DNA from: Paenibacillus woosongensis
GTDB taxonomy: Bacteria > Bacillota > Bacilli > Paenibacillales > Paenibacillaceae
Assembly: GCF_030122845.1 (NCBI RefSeq)
Contig: NZ_CP126084.1
Span: 372,001 to 436,000, forward strand
DNA length: 64,000 bases
Direction: 5' to 3'
A program made the position numbers and the translations under genes. This document shows, in pieces, positions 52,819-61,682 of this stretch; the first letter of the stretch is position 1, and every line of letters begins with the position of its first letter. Under the pieces are notes generated by a model. It worked only from the letters and a program-made list of their open reading frames with translations, was not told where the DNA came from and ran no database searches.

Positions 52819-53368
52819 ATGGATTTAGAGCAAAGAAGGCTTTGGAATGAAAACCATAAGAAGTTAACTGAAGTCATATTAAATCCAAACGAACATGCTC
52901 GAGCGATGGAGCTATTTCTCAATCACCATGCTTTGTTGTACTCAGCGAAAATGAGTAACGACTGCATCCATACTTTGGAGGATTTCGTTCTGGACCTATA
53001 GCGGAAACAGCATGAGTGATGACGATATCGCAGAACTAAGTTCAGTTATTAATATAGATTCACTATTAGAATATAGAATAGCTGTGGGAAAACAAACCCG
53101 GCAAATCGTTTCGTCACTGCAACCAGGCGAGTTCAGAAATAAAGTTCAAGATTGTAGACTCCAAAGGTTGTTTGATGAAAATGCCATTCTTCAAGAAGCA
53201 AGCGACATTGCCAATTATTGGGGCAAGAAGACAATTGCCGGACTTGTGCTAATGCCAGCAACGAGACATAATTTTTTACATTTGAATAAATGTGCCCGTA
53301 TAAAGGATAAATTGCAAAAGAAAATGAAAAAACCAAACCGACAGGCTCAGCGGTTTTCTATTTTATAG
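52819..53368 (+). pseudogene. DinB-family protein gene with internal deletion
   Basis: N-terminal part MDLEQRRLWNENHKKLTEVI (52819-, GGAG upstream) ends in LEDFVLDL and a stop at 52999. The C-terminal part SGNSMSDDDIAELSSVIN ... KKTIAGLVLMPATRHNFLHLNK ends at 53368 in another frame. Full-length relatives have between these parts a segment of roughly 50-60 residues with a WH-xTRIED motif that supplies a metal-ligand His; it is missing here. So a deletion with frameshift inactivated the gene. Family call rests on the characteristic MPATRHNFLHLNK end. Confidence 0.75.
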
Positions 53369-53421
53369 TAATCAGCAATTAATGATTAACATAGCCTTTA
53401 TTAAAAAAGCCAATTAAACAA

Positions 53422-53450
53422 TTGAAATCGATTTCATTCAATTTTATAAT
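53422..53450 (+). promoter_or_regulatory. Sigma-A promoter of the LacI gene with its own operator over the -35 box
   Basis: TTGAAA (53422-53427) and TATAAT (53445-53450), spaced by exactly 17 bases. The operator TTGAAATCGATTTCA (53422-53436) overlaps the -35. The same core occurs before the secreted GH30 gene (39592). Confidence 0.85.
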
Positions 53451-53488
53451 AGAAGCAATAATGATTGAAAGTGTGGTAGTCCGTGATT

Positions 53489-54499
53489 ATGAAGGAGAGC
53501 AAAATCATCGATGTTGCCAGGAGAGCCAATGTGTCGCCCGCTACGGTATCCCGCGTGCTGAACGGCAGCAACCTCGTAAATGCCAAGACGGAGGAAAGGG
53601 TGCTGCAGGCCATCCGGGAGCTGGATTACATTCCTAATAATATGGGCAAGCAGCTTCGTTCCCGCAAAACGATGAATCTGGCGGTCGTCGTCTCCGATGT
53701 GCGCGTATCTTATTATGCGGAAATCATCAAAGGCATCGAGAACATGGCCAATTCGCTCCATTATAACGTCCTCATTTGCGATGCGCAGAACGAGAAGGCG
53801 AAGGAACGGGAGTTCCTCTCCTTGCTCATGAACCGGACAGTGGACGCTCTAATCCTTGTAACGCCGAATTTATCGGATGAGGAGATTGCAGCCTATGCCG
53901 ATAACGGCTATATGGTGGGCCTGATTGGACGGAAAATTGAGCACGCGCGCATTCCTTGTTCTTTTACGGATAACATCAAGCTGGCCCAGGAGGTGGTCTT
54001 CCATCTTGCGGAGCAGGGGCACCGAAAAATCGCATTTCTTAGCGGATATGCGGATGCGACGGACAGTATTGAGCGATTTGAGGGTTATGTGAAAGCGCTT
54101 AAAACATGCGGGATCCCATTTGAACCCGCTCTGGTCGAAAACGGCGATTTCTCGGAGGAGGGAGGCTGCGAGGCCTTCCATCGACTGTGCAGCAGCGGGG
54201 CTGACTTTACGGCCGTATTCGCCGCAAACGACGAGATGGCACTTGGGGTGTACAAGGCTTGCAATGAACTGGGAATATCCATTCCCGATCAATTGGCGGT
54301 CGCCGGGGTGGATAACATCAGGCTGACTAACTATGTGAAGCCAAGAATCAGCTCGGTAGAGCAGCCGCTTTATGCGATGGGGGCCGTGCTGGCCGAGAAG
54401 CTGATCGATCAGATGAACGACAATGTGTGGGCGGAGAAGCGGTGTTTTAAAGTCGATGCGAAGCTAGTCGTCAAGGAATCTTCCAAAGGAGCGGAATAA
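53489..54499 (+). CDS. LacI-family transcriptional repressor of the GH30 locus
   Basis: 336 residues from the ATG at 53489; a GTG at 53483 is also possible, and no strong ribosome binding site separates them. Helix-turn-helix and hinge: IIDVARRANVSPATVSRVLNG ... LDYIPNNMGKQLRS. Periplasmic-binding-like effector domain with NLAVVVSDVRVSYYAEIIKGIEN and VAGVDNIRLTNYVKP, the latter as in sugar-responsive members. The promoter holds a palindromic operator identical in its core to that before the GH30 gene at 39624, so autoregulation and control of the GH30 genes are strongly suggested. Followed after ~12 bases by the membrane AraC regulator. Confidence 0.92.
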   Translation: MKESKIIDVARRANVSPATVSRVLNGSNLVNAKTEERVLQAIRELDYIPNNMGKQLRSRKTMNLAVVVSDVRVSYYAEIIKGIENMANSLHYNVLICDAQNEKAKEREFLSLLMNRTVDALILVTPNLSDEEIAAYADNGYMVGLIGRKIEHARIPCSFTDNIKLAQEVVFHLAEQGHRKIAFLSGYADATDSIERFEGYVKALKTCGIPFEPALVENGDFSEEGGCEAFHRLCSSGADFTAVFAANDEMALGVYKACNELGISIPDQLAVAGVDNIRLTNYVKPRISSVEQPLYAMGAVLAEKLIDQMNDNVWAEKRCFKVDAKLVVKESSKGAE

Positions 54500-54511
54500 G
54501 GGGGGATAGGA

Positions 54512-56788
54512 TTGCTTAGTCGAAAAGATACGCGCTATTACGGGAAAATTTTTCTGGCGATGACCCTGTCGATCGTACTAACCATCACGGTTCTTTCTGG
54601 TATTCTCTACATTAATTTTGAACGAATTGCGCTTCAGCAGTCCTACGATCAGACGATGAACAGCCTCTCCCAGACCACTCAGGAGGCATCGGTGATGGCG
54701 GTCACGGCTTCCACATTCGCCAAACAAATATATAGCGACCAGCATATCGCCAACCTGCTGAACTTTGCCGATGTCCATCCGATGGAGATTTCTACAGCCG
54801 TCCGGCAGCTGACCAATTATCGGGAGACTTCGCCTTTCATCGATTCGATTTATGTCTATAACGCCAAAGCGCATACGTTCTATGTGAGTACGGATATGAG
54901 CGTGGCTACGGTATTCGATGAGTCGGAGTTTTACGATCATGAAATGCGGGAGATGCTTGGCAATTTGGAGGCCTATGACTCCCTGATGCCAATCCCCCGC
55001 AAGCTCAGCATTGAAGGGCTCGCTGGAAATATTGCCGAGAAGCAGCGGGATGTATACAGCTTCCTGTTGTACGATACGCTGATGCCGAAGGCGAACAGAA
55101 ACGCCATTGTGGTCAACATTAAAGAAACACAATTACATAAGCATATCGACGGCTCCCTGACGAGCGATCCAGCGAACACTTTTTTACTGGATAAGGGCGG
55201 CTATCTCGTCTCCAGCAGCTGGAAATACCCTATGCTCACCGATATGAAGGGGACCTCGTATATTAACCGGATTTTGGCCGACCCGGACTCCTCGGGCTAT
55301 TTCGTGGAGGAAGTGGACGGCGTGAAATCTTTGGTTACTTACACGGAGCCGGATTACTTGGGCTGGCGGTATGTCCGGATTCTTCCGTACACGGTCATTT
55401 CTGAACGGATCGACATCCTGCGCGGGAAGACGATTATCATCACGGTCTCCATTCTGCTGGCCGGGCTGGGCATATCCTATTTCGTATCACGGCGATTGTT
55501 CTCCGGGCTCAGCAAGAAGCTGTCCCGCCTGGGCAATTTGGAAGCGGAGCAGAGGAACAGCCTGCAATCGATGAAATATGAATATTTGCGCAGGCTGCTG
55601 CACGGGGATGCCGACCGGAACCCGGATCGTGTCCAGACCGGCTTTGCCCGTTATGGGGTCGGGCTTGACCCCTACTCCCCGGTACGCGTGCTGCTGATGA
55701 CGGTGGATGATTACCGCTCCTTTATCGAAGCTTACACGGTGGAGGATCGGCAGTTGCTGCGGTTCGGGGTGCTTAACATCGCCCAGGAAATGCTGAACGA
55801 GGCCGGGTTTGCAGCTGCCGGCGTCGTGCTTGGCGATGACCGTATTGCTGTAATCGTGCAGGCCAGGGACGAGGGAGCGGAGTATGAGCGCGAAGCGATT
55901 CTTGAGCATGCCGGTCGGATTCAAGCGGCGGTGACTCAATATTTAAAGCTGTCGATCACGGTCTCAACCAGCATGATCGGCGAGGACATCCAGGCTGTCC
56001 ACGGGCTGTGCCTGCAGGCGATCGAGGCTTCCTTCTCCCGCGTATTCCATGGCCCGGGTAGTATCATTGACTCGGAGACCGTGGAGCTGAAGAAAGCAAA
56101 ACCATATGAATATCCCCTGGATAAGGAGAAGCAGCTGATTGACGAGCTGTATCTCGAACGGATTCCGGCCGTAAAGGAGCTGTTCAGCGAAATTATCCGG
56201 GATACGGAGAATTACTCCTACATGTCGTTCCAGCTTGCGGTATCGCATTTGTCCTTTGCGCTGCAGAACGCCATTCGTTCGATGGGACGTCGCCTCTCCG
56301 TGGCGGGTGAACTGGCGATTCCTTCGATGCCGCTGTATCAGCATGAATGGAACGAGACGCTGGAGGAGTTCATGGGGCGCTATATGCATTTATTCGACCG
56401 TCTGGAGAAGCACATGGAGGAGAACAAGGGGAGAACGAGGCAAGAGGACGTGTCGGAACGGATCATGAAGCTGATTGACGAGAAGTATATGGATTCGAGC
56501 CTGTCACTGGATATGCTTGCGGATGAGCTAGGGCTGTCGGCCGACTATATCGGCCGGATCTTCAAGCAGACGACATCGAAGACGATCCTTGGCTATATTC
56601 AGGAGGTTCGGATGAACAAGGTACGTGAGCTGCTCGTCGAAACCGAGGATCCAATCGGGGAAATTGCCGAACAGGCCGGATTTTCCAACAATCCGTATTT
56701 TTATAAAGCCTTTAAGAAGCATAACGGCGTAACACCGGCTGAGTACCGCAGAATCAACGGCTGGCAGGCGGAGCAGGAACTCGTTTAA
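54512..56788 (+). CDS. Membrane-bound AraC-type one-component regulator
   Basis: 758 residues from a TTG start with GGGGGG upstream. Helix one ~14-34 (IFLAMTLSIVLTITVLSGILY), a large extracytoplasmic region to ~300, helix two (TIIITVSILLAGLGISYFVS), a cytoplasmic linker of ~330 residues, and a C-terminal AraC helix-turn-helix pair (SLDMLADELGLSADYIGRIF; EDPIGEIAEQAGFSNNPYFYKAF). There is no kinase or receiver domain, so signal sensing outside is passed directly to DNA binding in the membrane protein. Translated just behind the LacI gene; together they would integrate extracellular and intracellular sugar signals for the GH30 locus (inference). Confidence 0.9.
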   Translation: MLSRKDTRYYGKIFLAMTLSIVLTITVLSGILYINFERIALQQSYDQTMNSLSQTTQEASVMAVTASTFAKQIYSDQHIANLLNFADVHPMEISTAVRQLTNYRETSPFIDSIYVYNAKAHTFYVSTDMSVATVFDESEFYDHEMREMLGNLEAYDSLMPIPRKLSIEGLAGNIAEKQRDVYSFLLYDTLMPKANRNAIVVNIKETQLHKHIDGSLTSDPANTFLLDKGGYLVSSSWKYPMLTDMKGTSYINRILADPDSSGYFVEEVDGVKSLVTYTEPDYLGWRYVRILPYTVISERIDILRGKTIIITVSILLAGLGISYFVSRRLFSGLSKKLSRLGNLEAEQRNSLQSMKYEYLRRLLHGDADRNPDRVQTGFARYGVGLDPYSPVRVLLMTVDDYRSFIEAYTVEDRQLLRFGVLNIAQEMLNEAGFAAAGVVLGDDRIAVIVQARDEGAEYEREAILEHAGRIQAAVTQYLKLSITVSTSMIGEDIQAVHGLCLQAIEASFSRVFHGPGSIIDSETVELKKAKPYEYPLDKEKQLIDELYLERIPAVKELFSEIIRDTENYSYMSFQLAVSHLSFALQNAIRSMGRRLSVAGELAIPSMPLYQHEWNETLEEFMGRYMHLFDRLEKHMEENKGRTRQEDVSERIMKLIDEKYMDSSLSLDMLADELGLSADYIGRIFKQTTSKTILGYIQEVRMNKVRELLVETEDPIGEIAEQAGFSNNPYFYKAFKKHNGVTPAEYRRINGWQAEQELV

Positions 56789-56853
56789 TGGCCGTGATTT
56801 GCGAATGCTAGTAATAGCAGCGGGGTAAATCCTGTGAACTTTCATGGTATGCA

Positions 56854-56886
56854 AAAAGACGCTAACCGCAGGGTTGGCGTCTTCTT
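56854..56886. terminator. Bidirectional terminator between AraC regulator and OhrR genes
   Basis: AAGACGC-T-AACC-GCA-GGTT-G-GCGTCTT with TCTTC on the plus side and TTTTT on the minus side. Confidence 0.8.
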
Positions 56887-56904
56887 CAATTTCCACTCGC
56901 AATT

Positions 56905-57360
56905 TTATGAATTGCGTTCTTGCAGCTTCTGGTGCAGATCGTTCAACTGCTGCAGCAGCTGCTCATATTCCTCCCGTCCGATTTGGCAGGCACGAATTTC
57001 CTCACTGATCCTCAGTGTAATATGCGCCTTCTCCTCGAAGGCTTTGGGCTGAAGATGGATAAATACCTTCCTCTCATCCACCTGGGAGCGCCGCTTCTGC
57101 AGCCAGCCGTTGGCTTCCATTCGAGCAAGCATAGGAGTTAATGTGCCGGTGCCCAGATCAAGCTTCTCCCCTAGCTCCTTGACGGTGATCCCGTCCCTCT
57201 CCCATAGCGCGAGCAGCACTAAATACTGAGGGTAGGTCAGCCCGAAGGGCTGGAGCACTCCGGCATAGAGCTTGTTGAATTCACTGGCGGTCTCGTATAC
57301 TGCGAAGCAGAGCTGTTTCTTGAGCGTCAAAAAATCTTCCACAATGTTCACCTTGTTCAT
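56905..57360 (-). CDS. OhrR-like MarR-family peroxide-sensing repressor
   Basis: 151 residues. Winged helix-turn-helix of the MarR family: GITVKELGEKLDLGTGTLTPMLARMEANGWLQKRRSQVDERKVFIHL. Cys18 in LKKQLCFAVYETASEF is at the place of the single reactive Cys of OhrR, and YPQYLVLLALWE also fits. The ATG has a poor ribosome binding site; GTG six codons later, preceded by AAGGTGA, is an alternative start. OhrR normally controls an ohr peroxidase; here the partner gene is a glutathione peroxidase, with the operon transcribed from gpx into ohrR. The operator over the promoter at 57891-57938 indicates autoregulation. Confidence 0.85.
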   Translation of the reverse strand: MNKVNIVEDFLTLKKQLCFAVYETASEFNKLYAGVLQPFGLTYPQYLVLLALWERDGITVKELGEKLDLGTGTLTPMLARMEANGWLQKRRSQVDERKVFIHLQPKAFEEKAHITLRISEEIRACQIGREEYEQLLQQLNDLHQKLQERNS

Positions 57361-57397
57361 CCGTAGGTTGGTATGGTCATGAAGTGTCTCAAATGAA

Positions 57398-57874
57398 TTA
57401 CAGCAAAGGGATTAAATCCTCTTCGATTTTGTTTGGCGGGGTCGTTGGGCCGTATCTTTTCACAACATTCCCCTCGCGATCGACGAGGAATTTGGTGAAG
57501 TTCCATTTGATCTTGCTGGACAGCAGGCCCTTCTGCTGCTCCTTCAAAAACGTGAATAACGCATCTTCATGCTTCCCGTTGACGTCGACCTTCGCAAAGA
57601 TCGGAAAGGTTACACCGTAGTTGATCTGGCAGAATTGCGTGGTTTCTTCAATGTTATCGTACTCCTGGTTGTTGAACTGATCGCTGGGGAAGCCCAGAAT
57701 GACCAATCCCTGGTCCTTGTATTTACGATATAACTCTTGGAGTCCGCCGAATTGGGGGGTAAACCCGCATTTGCTGGCCGTGTTCACGATGATTAAAGGC
57801 TGTCCTTTATAATCTTGGAGCGATTTCTGCTCCCCATTCGTCATTGTAACCTGGAAATCATACACGGTATTCAC
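57398..57874 (-). CDS. Glutathione peroxidase-like (thiol peroxidase) protein
   Basis: 158 residues from a GTG start with AAGGAGG seven bases upstream. Catalytic Cys36 in NTASKCGFTPQ, the Gln/Trp partners in FPSDQFNNQE and KWNFTKF, as in Cys-type GPx of Gram-positives (BsaA-like). Such enzymes usually draw electrons from thioredoxin rather than glutathione (family knowledge). Removes organic or lipid hydroperoxides. First gene of a two-gene unit with its OhrR-like repressor (37-base gap). Confidence 0.92.
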   Translation of the reverse strand: MNTVYDFQVTMTNGEQKSLQDYKGQPLIIVNTASKCGFTPQFGGLQELYRKYKDQGLVILGFPSDQFNNQEYDNIEETTQFCQINYGVTFPIFAKVDVNGKHEDALFTFLKEQQKGLLSSKIKWNFTKFLVDREGNVVKRYGPTTPPNKIEEDLIPLL

Positions 57875-57890
57875 GGCGAAACCTCCTTAA

Positions 57891-57938
57891 TTTAGTCGTG
57901 CACGATTCAATCGTACACGACTAAACGCGGTTTGGCAA
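57891..57938 (-). promoter_or_regulatory. gpx-ohrR promoter with OhrR-type operator over the -10 box
   Basis: Minus strand: TTGCCA (57933-57938), 17 bases, TACGAT (57910-57915). A long inverted repeat, TTTAGTCGTG-CACGATT and AATCGTA-CACGACTAAA (57891-57925), covers the -10 and leader. It is a suitable target for the dimeric MarR/OhrR protein encoded by the operon. Confidence 0.78.
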
Positions 57939-58055
57939 CAGGATATCCCGGTGATTCATGAAGCGGGGGTGCAATAATATACTATGCCTGACGTCACATG
58001 CAGCTCTATAATGCAAGGTAATTTCCCTTGTGAAGGAGCTAAGGAGCAGTGCTTA

Positions 58056-58652
58056 ATGAACATGACCTCATTTCTGATTTACTGTGTTATCGTGACGTTT
58101 ACGCCCGGGCCAACCAATATTCTTATCCTGGCTGCGGTTAATCACTATGGGACGAGAAAAACGATGAAATATATCGCCGGGGCCTCTCTCGCTTTTTTCC
58201 TGCTAGTTGTGGCGTCTGTTATACTGAACCATGTGCTGGCAGCGAGCTTGCCACCATTTTTGTCCGTGGTGCGGGTAGCCGGCAGCATATTTATGCTCTA
58301 TCTCGCTTACCAGATATATAGAATGGATGTATCCAAGGAATCAGCCGGGCAGGCCATAACATTTGCCTCCGGCTTCGGGATGCAGTTCGCCAACCCGAAG
58401 GTCGTCCTGTTTACGCTGACCGTGATTCCGGCTTACGTGATGCCTTATTACACGTCGAGGCTGATGTTGTCCGTATTTGTCGTGATCGTATCGCTTATTG
58501 GTTTAGCAGCTTATGTGACCTGGGCGATGTTCGGTACTCTTTTCAGAAAATTTATGCAAAAATATCAGAAGACAGCGAACATTATAACGGCTTTGTTTCT
58601 AGTTTACTCCGCGTTCCTGGTGTCCGGGATCGCTGAGTTTGCAAAGGGGTGA
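58056..58652 (+). CDS. LysE/RhtB-family exporter
   Basis: About 198 residues from the ATG at 58056, with AAGGAG nine bases upstream. Six hydrophobic segments; the typical N-terminal motif is FTPGPTNILILAAVNHYGTRKTMKYIAGASLAFFLLV and the mid motif is GFGMQFANPKVVLFTLTVIPAYV. Exports an amino acid or a related metabolite. Its stop overlaps the GTG start of the AraC regulator, so they are co-translated; the regulator probably controls this exporter. Divergent from gpx-ohrR. Confidence 0.9.
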   Translation: MNMTSFLIYCVIVTFTPGPTNILILAAVNHYGTRKTMKYIAGASLAFFLLVVASVILNHVLAASLPPFLSVVRVAGSIFMLYLAYQIYRMDVSKESAGQAITFASGFGMQFANPKVVLFTLTVIPAYVMPYYTSRLMLSVFVVIVSLIGLAAYVTWAMFGTLFRKFMQKYQKTANIITALFLVYSAFLVSGIAEFAKG

Positions 58653-59449
58653 AGGAAGTGGAACGGTTCATATACAGGCAATCGGCGGGGATCACCGTAC
58701 TATCGGCCAGCATTGCCGATTTTCAATATAAGAAGCATAGCCATGAGGAGTATGCCCTTGGCGTCACCTTGCGCGGCATTCAGGAATACCATCTGGACGG
58801 CAGCCTGCAATCCTCTCACCGGAACGGCGTGATGCTGTTCAACCCGGAGCAGAATCATGACGGGCGGTCACAGGAAAGATCGGGGATTGATTATGTGATG
58901 GTTTATATTCATCCCAAGCTTTTTCTGGACTTGCTGGGACAAAAGGAGTTTGTCCTGTTCGACAAACCGATCGTCTATCATGCCGGATTGCGCCAAAGCA
59001 TTCTGAATTTGACGAACGCGATTTTTAGCGGCAGGCCGGAGGCGCTTTGCCATGAATTGCTGCTGGGGCTGGCAGGTCATTTTTCCGAGGTGGAGATGCG
59101 GACGGCAGACCGTCAGGATCATGCGTTTGCCCGAAAGGCTAAGGAAGTGATTCAGGGCAATGTGACTCAGGTATTGAAGCTGGATGACGTTAGCATGTTG
59201 TTTGGAATGTCAAAATATCAGTTCATCCGCGCATTCAAGGCGAATACGGGAACGTCACCGTATCAGTATTATTTGAACTGCAAGGTAGAGCGCGCCAAGC
59301 AGCTAATTGAGAAGAGCAAGGATATTTACTTGGCGGTAAGCGAGTGTGGATTTGTGGATTTAGCCCATTTGAACAGGCACTTCAAGAACATTTACGGGAC
59401 GACAGCCTTCGAGTATATGTCGCATTTGGTTGCCCATAATTTGGATTGA
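58649..59449 (+). CDS. AraC-family transcriptional regulator linked to the LysE exporter
   Basis: 266 residues from a GTG overlapping the previous stop (GTGA); a GTG at 58658, eight bases after AGGGG, is an alternative start. N-terminal cupin-like AraC_binding domain (YKKHSHEEYALGVTLRGIQEYHLDG), C-terminal helix-turn-helix pair (TQVLKLDDVSMLFGMSKYQFIRAFKANTGTSPYQYYLNCKVERAKQLIEKSKDIYLAVSECGFVDLAHLNRHFKNIYG). Genes in this arrangement with LysE exporters are common in Firmicutes. Effector unknown. Confidence 0.9.
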   Translation: MKEVERFIYRQSAGITVLSASIADFQYKKHSHEEYALGVTLRGIQEYHLDGSLQSSHRNGVMLFNPEQNHDGRSQERSGIDYVMVYIHPKLFLDLLGQKEFVLFDKPIVYHAGLRQSILNLTNAIFSGRPEALCHELLLGLAGHFSEVEMRTADRQDHAFARKAKEVIQGNVTQVLKLDDVSMLFGMSKYQFIRAFKANTGTSPYQYYLNCKVERAKQLIEKSKDIYLAVSECGFVDLAHLNRHFKNIYGTTAFEYMSHLVAHNLD

Positions 59450-59535
59450 CAGCATAAAGCATCCAAGGATATAGTGATAACGAAAAAAAAATTTGCAGGC
59501 ATTCGTCCGGATTGCCTGCGCTAAGGAAGGTGCTT

Positions 59536-60429
59536 ATGAAAACTCATGCCTCTGTAGCAGGCAAGATTGCATTAAGCTTCGTTATGGTCATGGTTGTTAT
59601 GATTATCGTCTCTTTTATTTTTGCAGCCATAGGCGTGGCTAGAGGGATGAACCTGGCTGAGCTGGAGGCTTCGATCGGGGAGAGCCTGCTGGTCCAGTAT
59701 TTGCAACTGATTTTGTTTATAGCGAGCTCTTATGCGATGTATGCGTTCTTTGAACGGAAGAAGGGATGGGCAATCGGGCTCAGGCAGCGGCGGGGAGCAG
59801 TGTATGCTCTGCATGGCGCCGTGGCCGGCATCATTCTTATTTCAGCCTCTGCTGTTTTGATTTGGGCTTTCGGCGGGGTTTCCTGGCAATTGGCCGAAAG
59901 GGATCAGGAAATGCTGGTTCCTATGCTTAAGGGAGTTCTCCTGTTCGTGGGCGTCGCGGTATCCGAGGAAATATACTCCCGCGGATATGTTCAGGGACTG
60001 CTGCGCCATCATTACGGAAGCACGACTGCCATCGTAGTGAGCTCTATTCTGTTTGCGCTTCTACATAGCCTGAATCCGGGCATGTTCAGCTCGCCGCTGC
60101 CGGTCATCAACTTGATTATGGCTGGCGTCATTATGGCGGTGGCTCGCGAGGTCACCGGAGGATTATGGTGGCCGATCGGCCTGCACTTGACCTGGAACTA
60201 TTTTCAGGGCTATATATATGGCTTCAATGTCTCGGGGACGATGCGGGATTACTCTTTGCTTCATACGGTTGACCAAGGCCCGGCCTGGCTGTCGGGAGGG
60301 GGCTTTGGCATAGAGGGGAGCGCGCTGTCTATCGTTCTATTGGTTCTCGGTACCATAGCTGTGTACATGATGTATAGAAACAAAAATAAGAAATTTGACG
60401 CGGATTCCGTTTCTTCGTTATTGAAGTAA
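59536..60429 (+). CDS. CPBP-family intramembrane metalloprotease (Abi/CAAX-type)
   Basis: 297 residues from the ATG at 59536, with AAGGAAGGTG upstream. About eight hydrophobic segments. The family's three motifs are intact: EExxxR as Glu144-Glu145...Arg149 (VSEEIYSRGYVQG), His177 in ILFALLHSLNP, and His217...Asn221 in GLHLTWNYFQGY. Such proteases process prenylated or lipid-modified substrates or confer bacteriocin immunity; the role here is unknown. Monocistronic. Confidence 0.9.
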   Translation: MKTHASVAGKIALSFVMVMVVMIIVSFIFAAIGVARGMNLAELEASIGESLLVQYLQLILFIASSYAMYAFFERKKGWAIGLRQRRGAVYALHGAVAGIILISASAVLIWAFGGVSWQLAERDQEMLVPMLKGVLLFVGVAVSEEIYSRGYVQGLLRHHYGSTTAIVVSSILFALLHSLNPGMFSSPLPVINLIMAGVIMAVAREVTGGLWWPIGLHLTWNYFQGYIYGFNVSGTMRDYSLLHTVDQGPAWLSGGGFGIEGSALSIVLLVLGTIAVYMMYRNKNKKFDADSVSSLLK

Positions 60430-60470
60430 GTTCTGCTTATATTGGCGGAGGGAAGTGTAGAAGGCATATC

Positions 60471-60511
60471 GTAAACCAGCCCTGTTTCTCTAAGAAACAG
60501 GGCTGGTTTAC
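60471..60511. terminator. Perfect 19-bp hairpin after the CPBP gene
   Basis: GTAAACCAGCCCTGTTTCT and its exact complement with loop CTA. No T-run follows on either strand, but the stem is exceptionally stable; it may be a terminator variant or an mRNA 3' protector. Confidence 0.65.
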
Positions 60512-60522
60512 GCCTGGATTTC

Positions 60523-60551
60523 TTGTCCACGCGTAACCCTTCGGTTATAGT
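60523..60551 (+). promoter_or_regulatory. Sigma-A promoter of the second LacI gene
   Basis: TTGTCC and TATAGT with a 17-base spacer, about 40 bases before the ATG. Confidence 0.55.
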
Positions 60552-60590
60552 GGAGTATAGACAAATACGGTTAGATGAAAGAGGAAGATC

Positions 60591-61568
60591 ATGGCAACGA
60601 TTCATGATGTAGCACTAAGGGCGGGGGTATCGGTAACGACGGTATCCCGCGTAATGAATAACAGGGGATATATTAGCGAAACTACCCGCAGCAAAGTATT
60701 TGCAGCCATGGACGAGCTGGGATACCAGCCGAATGAGATCGCACGCTCCTTGCTTCGCAAGCAGTCGAATATTCTAGGCCTGATTGTGCCCAGCGTATCT
60801 CATCCGTTCTTTAGCGAATTAGCGGATCGCATAGAGTATTACTCCTATCTGAAGGGTTATAAAGTGCTGCTGTGCAATTCTCAGCTTGATCCCGTCAAGG
60901 AACGGGACTATATTGAAATGCTGCGCCGCAACCGGGTGGACGGAATCATTATGGGAAGCCATACGCTGGAGGTTGATGAATACCGCAATCTCCGCTCGCC
61001 GATCGTTACGTTTGACCGCCAGATCGGGGAGGATATTCCTTACATTAGCTCGGATAACTATGAAGGAGGCAGGCTGGCGACAGAAAGGCTCATCAGCCAG
61101 GGCTGCCGCAAGATTGCCCATATATGCGGTAATTTACAGCTCGATTTGCTGGCAAATCGCAGGACGGATGCATTCAGGGATGTTGTTAAGCGGCACGGTG
61201 TGGAGCATCTTATTATCCAGACGGATATGAACGTATTTGACCAAGCAAGATATGAGCAGCTGCTGCGGGAGCTGTTAACCGCCAATCCCGAGATTGATGG
61301 AATTTTCGCGACAAGCGACATTATCGGGGCATTCGCGATAAAAGAATGCGAATTTGCAGGCAAACGGGTGCCAGAGGATGTCAAAATTATCGGCTACGAT
61401 GATGTGAACGCAGCACGCTGGTTCACGCCGGAGCTGACTACCATCCGTCAGCCGATTGACGAGTTCGGAAGGATGGCGGTAGAAGTTCTTAGCAGGCAGG
61501 TAGAAGGAGAGCCAGTGGAGATCGCCAATTCACTGCCCGTGGAATTAATTGTGCGAGGAACAGCATAA
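60591..61568 (+). CDS. LacI-family transcriptional repressor of the downstream sugar ABC operon
   Basis: 325 residues. HTH and hinge: TIHDVALRAGVSVTTVSRVMNNRGYISETTRSKVFAAMDELGYQPNEIARSLLRKQS. Effector domain with LGLIVPSVSHPFFSELADRIEYYSYLKGYKVLLCNSQLD and FATSDIIGAFAIKECEFAG and IGYDDVNAARWFTPELTTIRQP, the ligand and dimer surfaces of sugar-responsive LacI proteins, similar in layout to ScrR/RbsR. Monocistronic with its own terminator. The inverted repeat at the following promoter is its likely operator. Confidence 0.92.
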   Translation: MATIHDVALRAGVSVTTVSRVMNNRGYISETTRSKVFAAMDELGYQPNEIARSLLRKQSNILGLIVPSVSHPFFSELADRIEYYSYLKGYKVLLCNSQLDPVKERDYIEMLRRNRVDGIIMGSHTLEVDEYRNLRSPIVTFDRQIGEDIPYISSDNYEGGRLATERLISQGCRKIAHICGNLQLDLLANRRTDAFRDVVKRHGVEHLIIQTDMNVFDQARYEQLLRELLTANPEIDGIFATSDIIGAFAIKECEFAGKRVPEDVKIIGYDDVNAARWFTPELTTIRQPIDEFGRMAVEVLSRQVEGEPVEIANSLPVELIVRGTA

Positions 61569-61581
61569 TATTCGATTTAAT

Positions 61582-61626
61582 AAACGCGTTCATTTGGCAC
61601 CATCAAATGGATGCGTTTTTTTTGTG
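61582..61626 (+). terminator. Terminator after the second LacI gene
   Basis: AAACGC-G-T-CATTTG pairs with CAAATG-G-AT-GCGTTT and is followed by eight T. Confidence 0.85.
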
Positions 61627-61682
61627 GCATCATCATCACGAATAAAACATTCGACAAAATCAGATCAATTTCTATAAAATTT

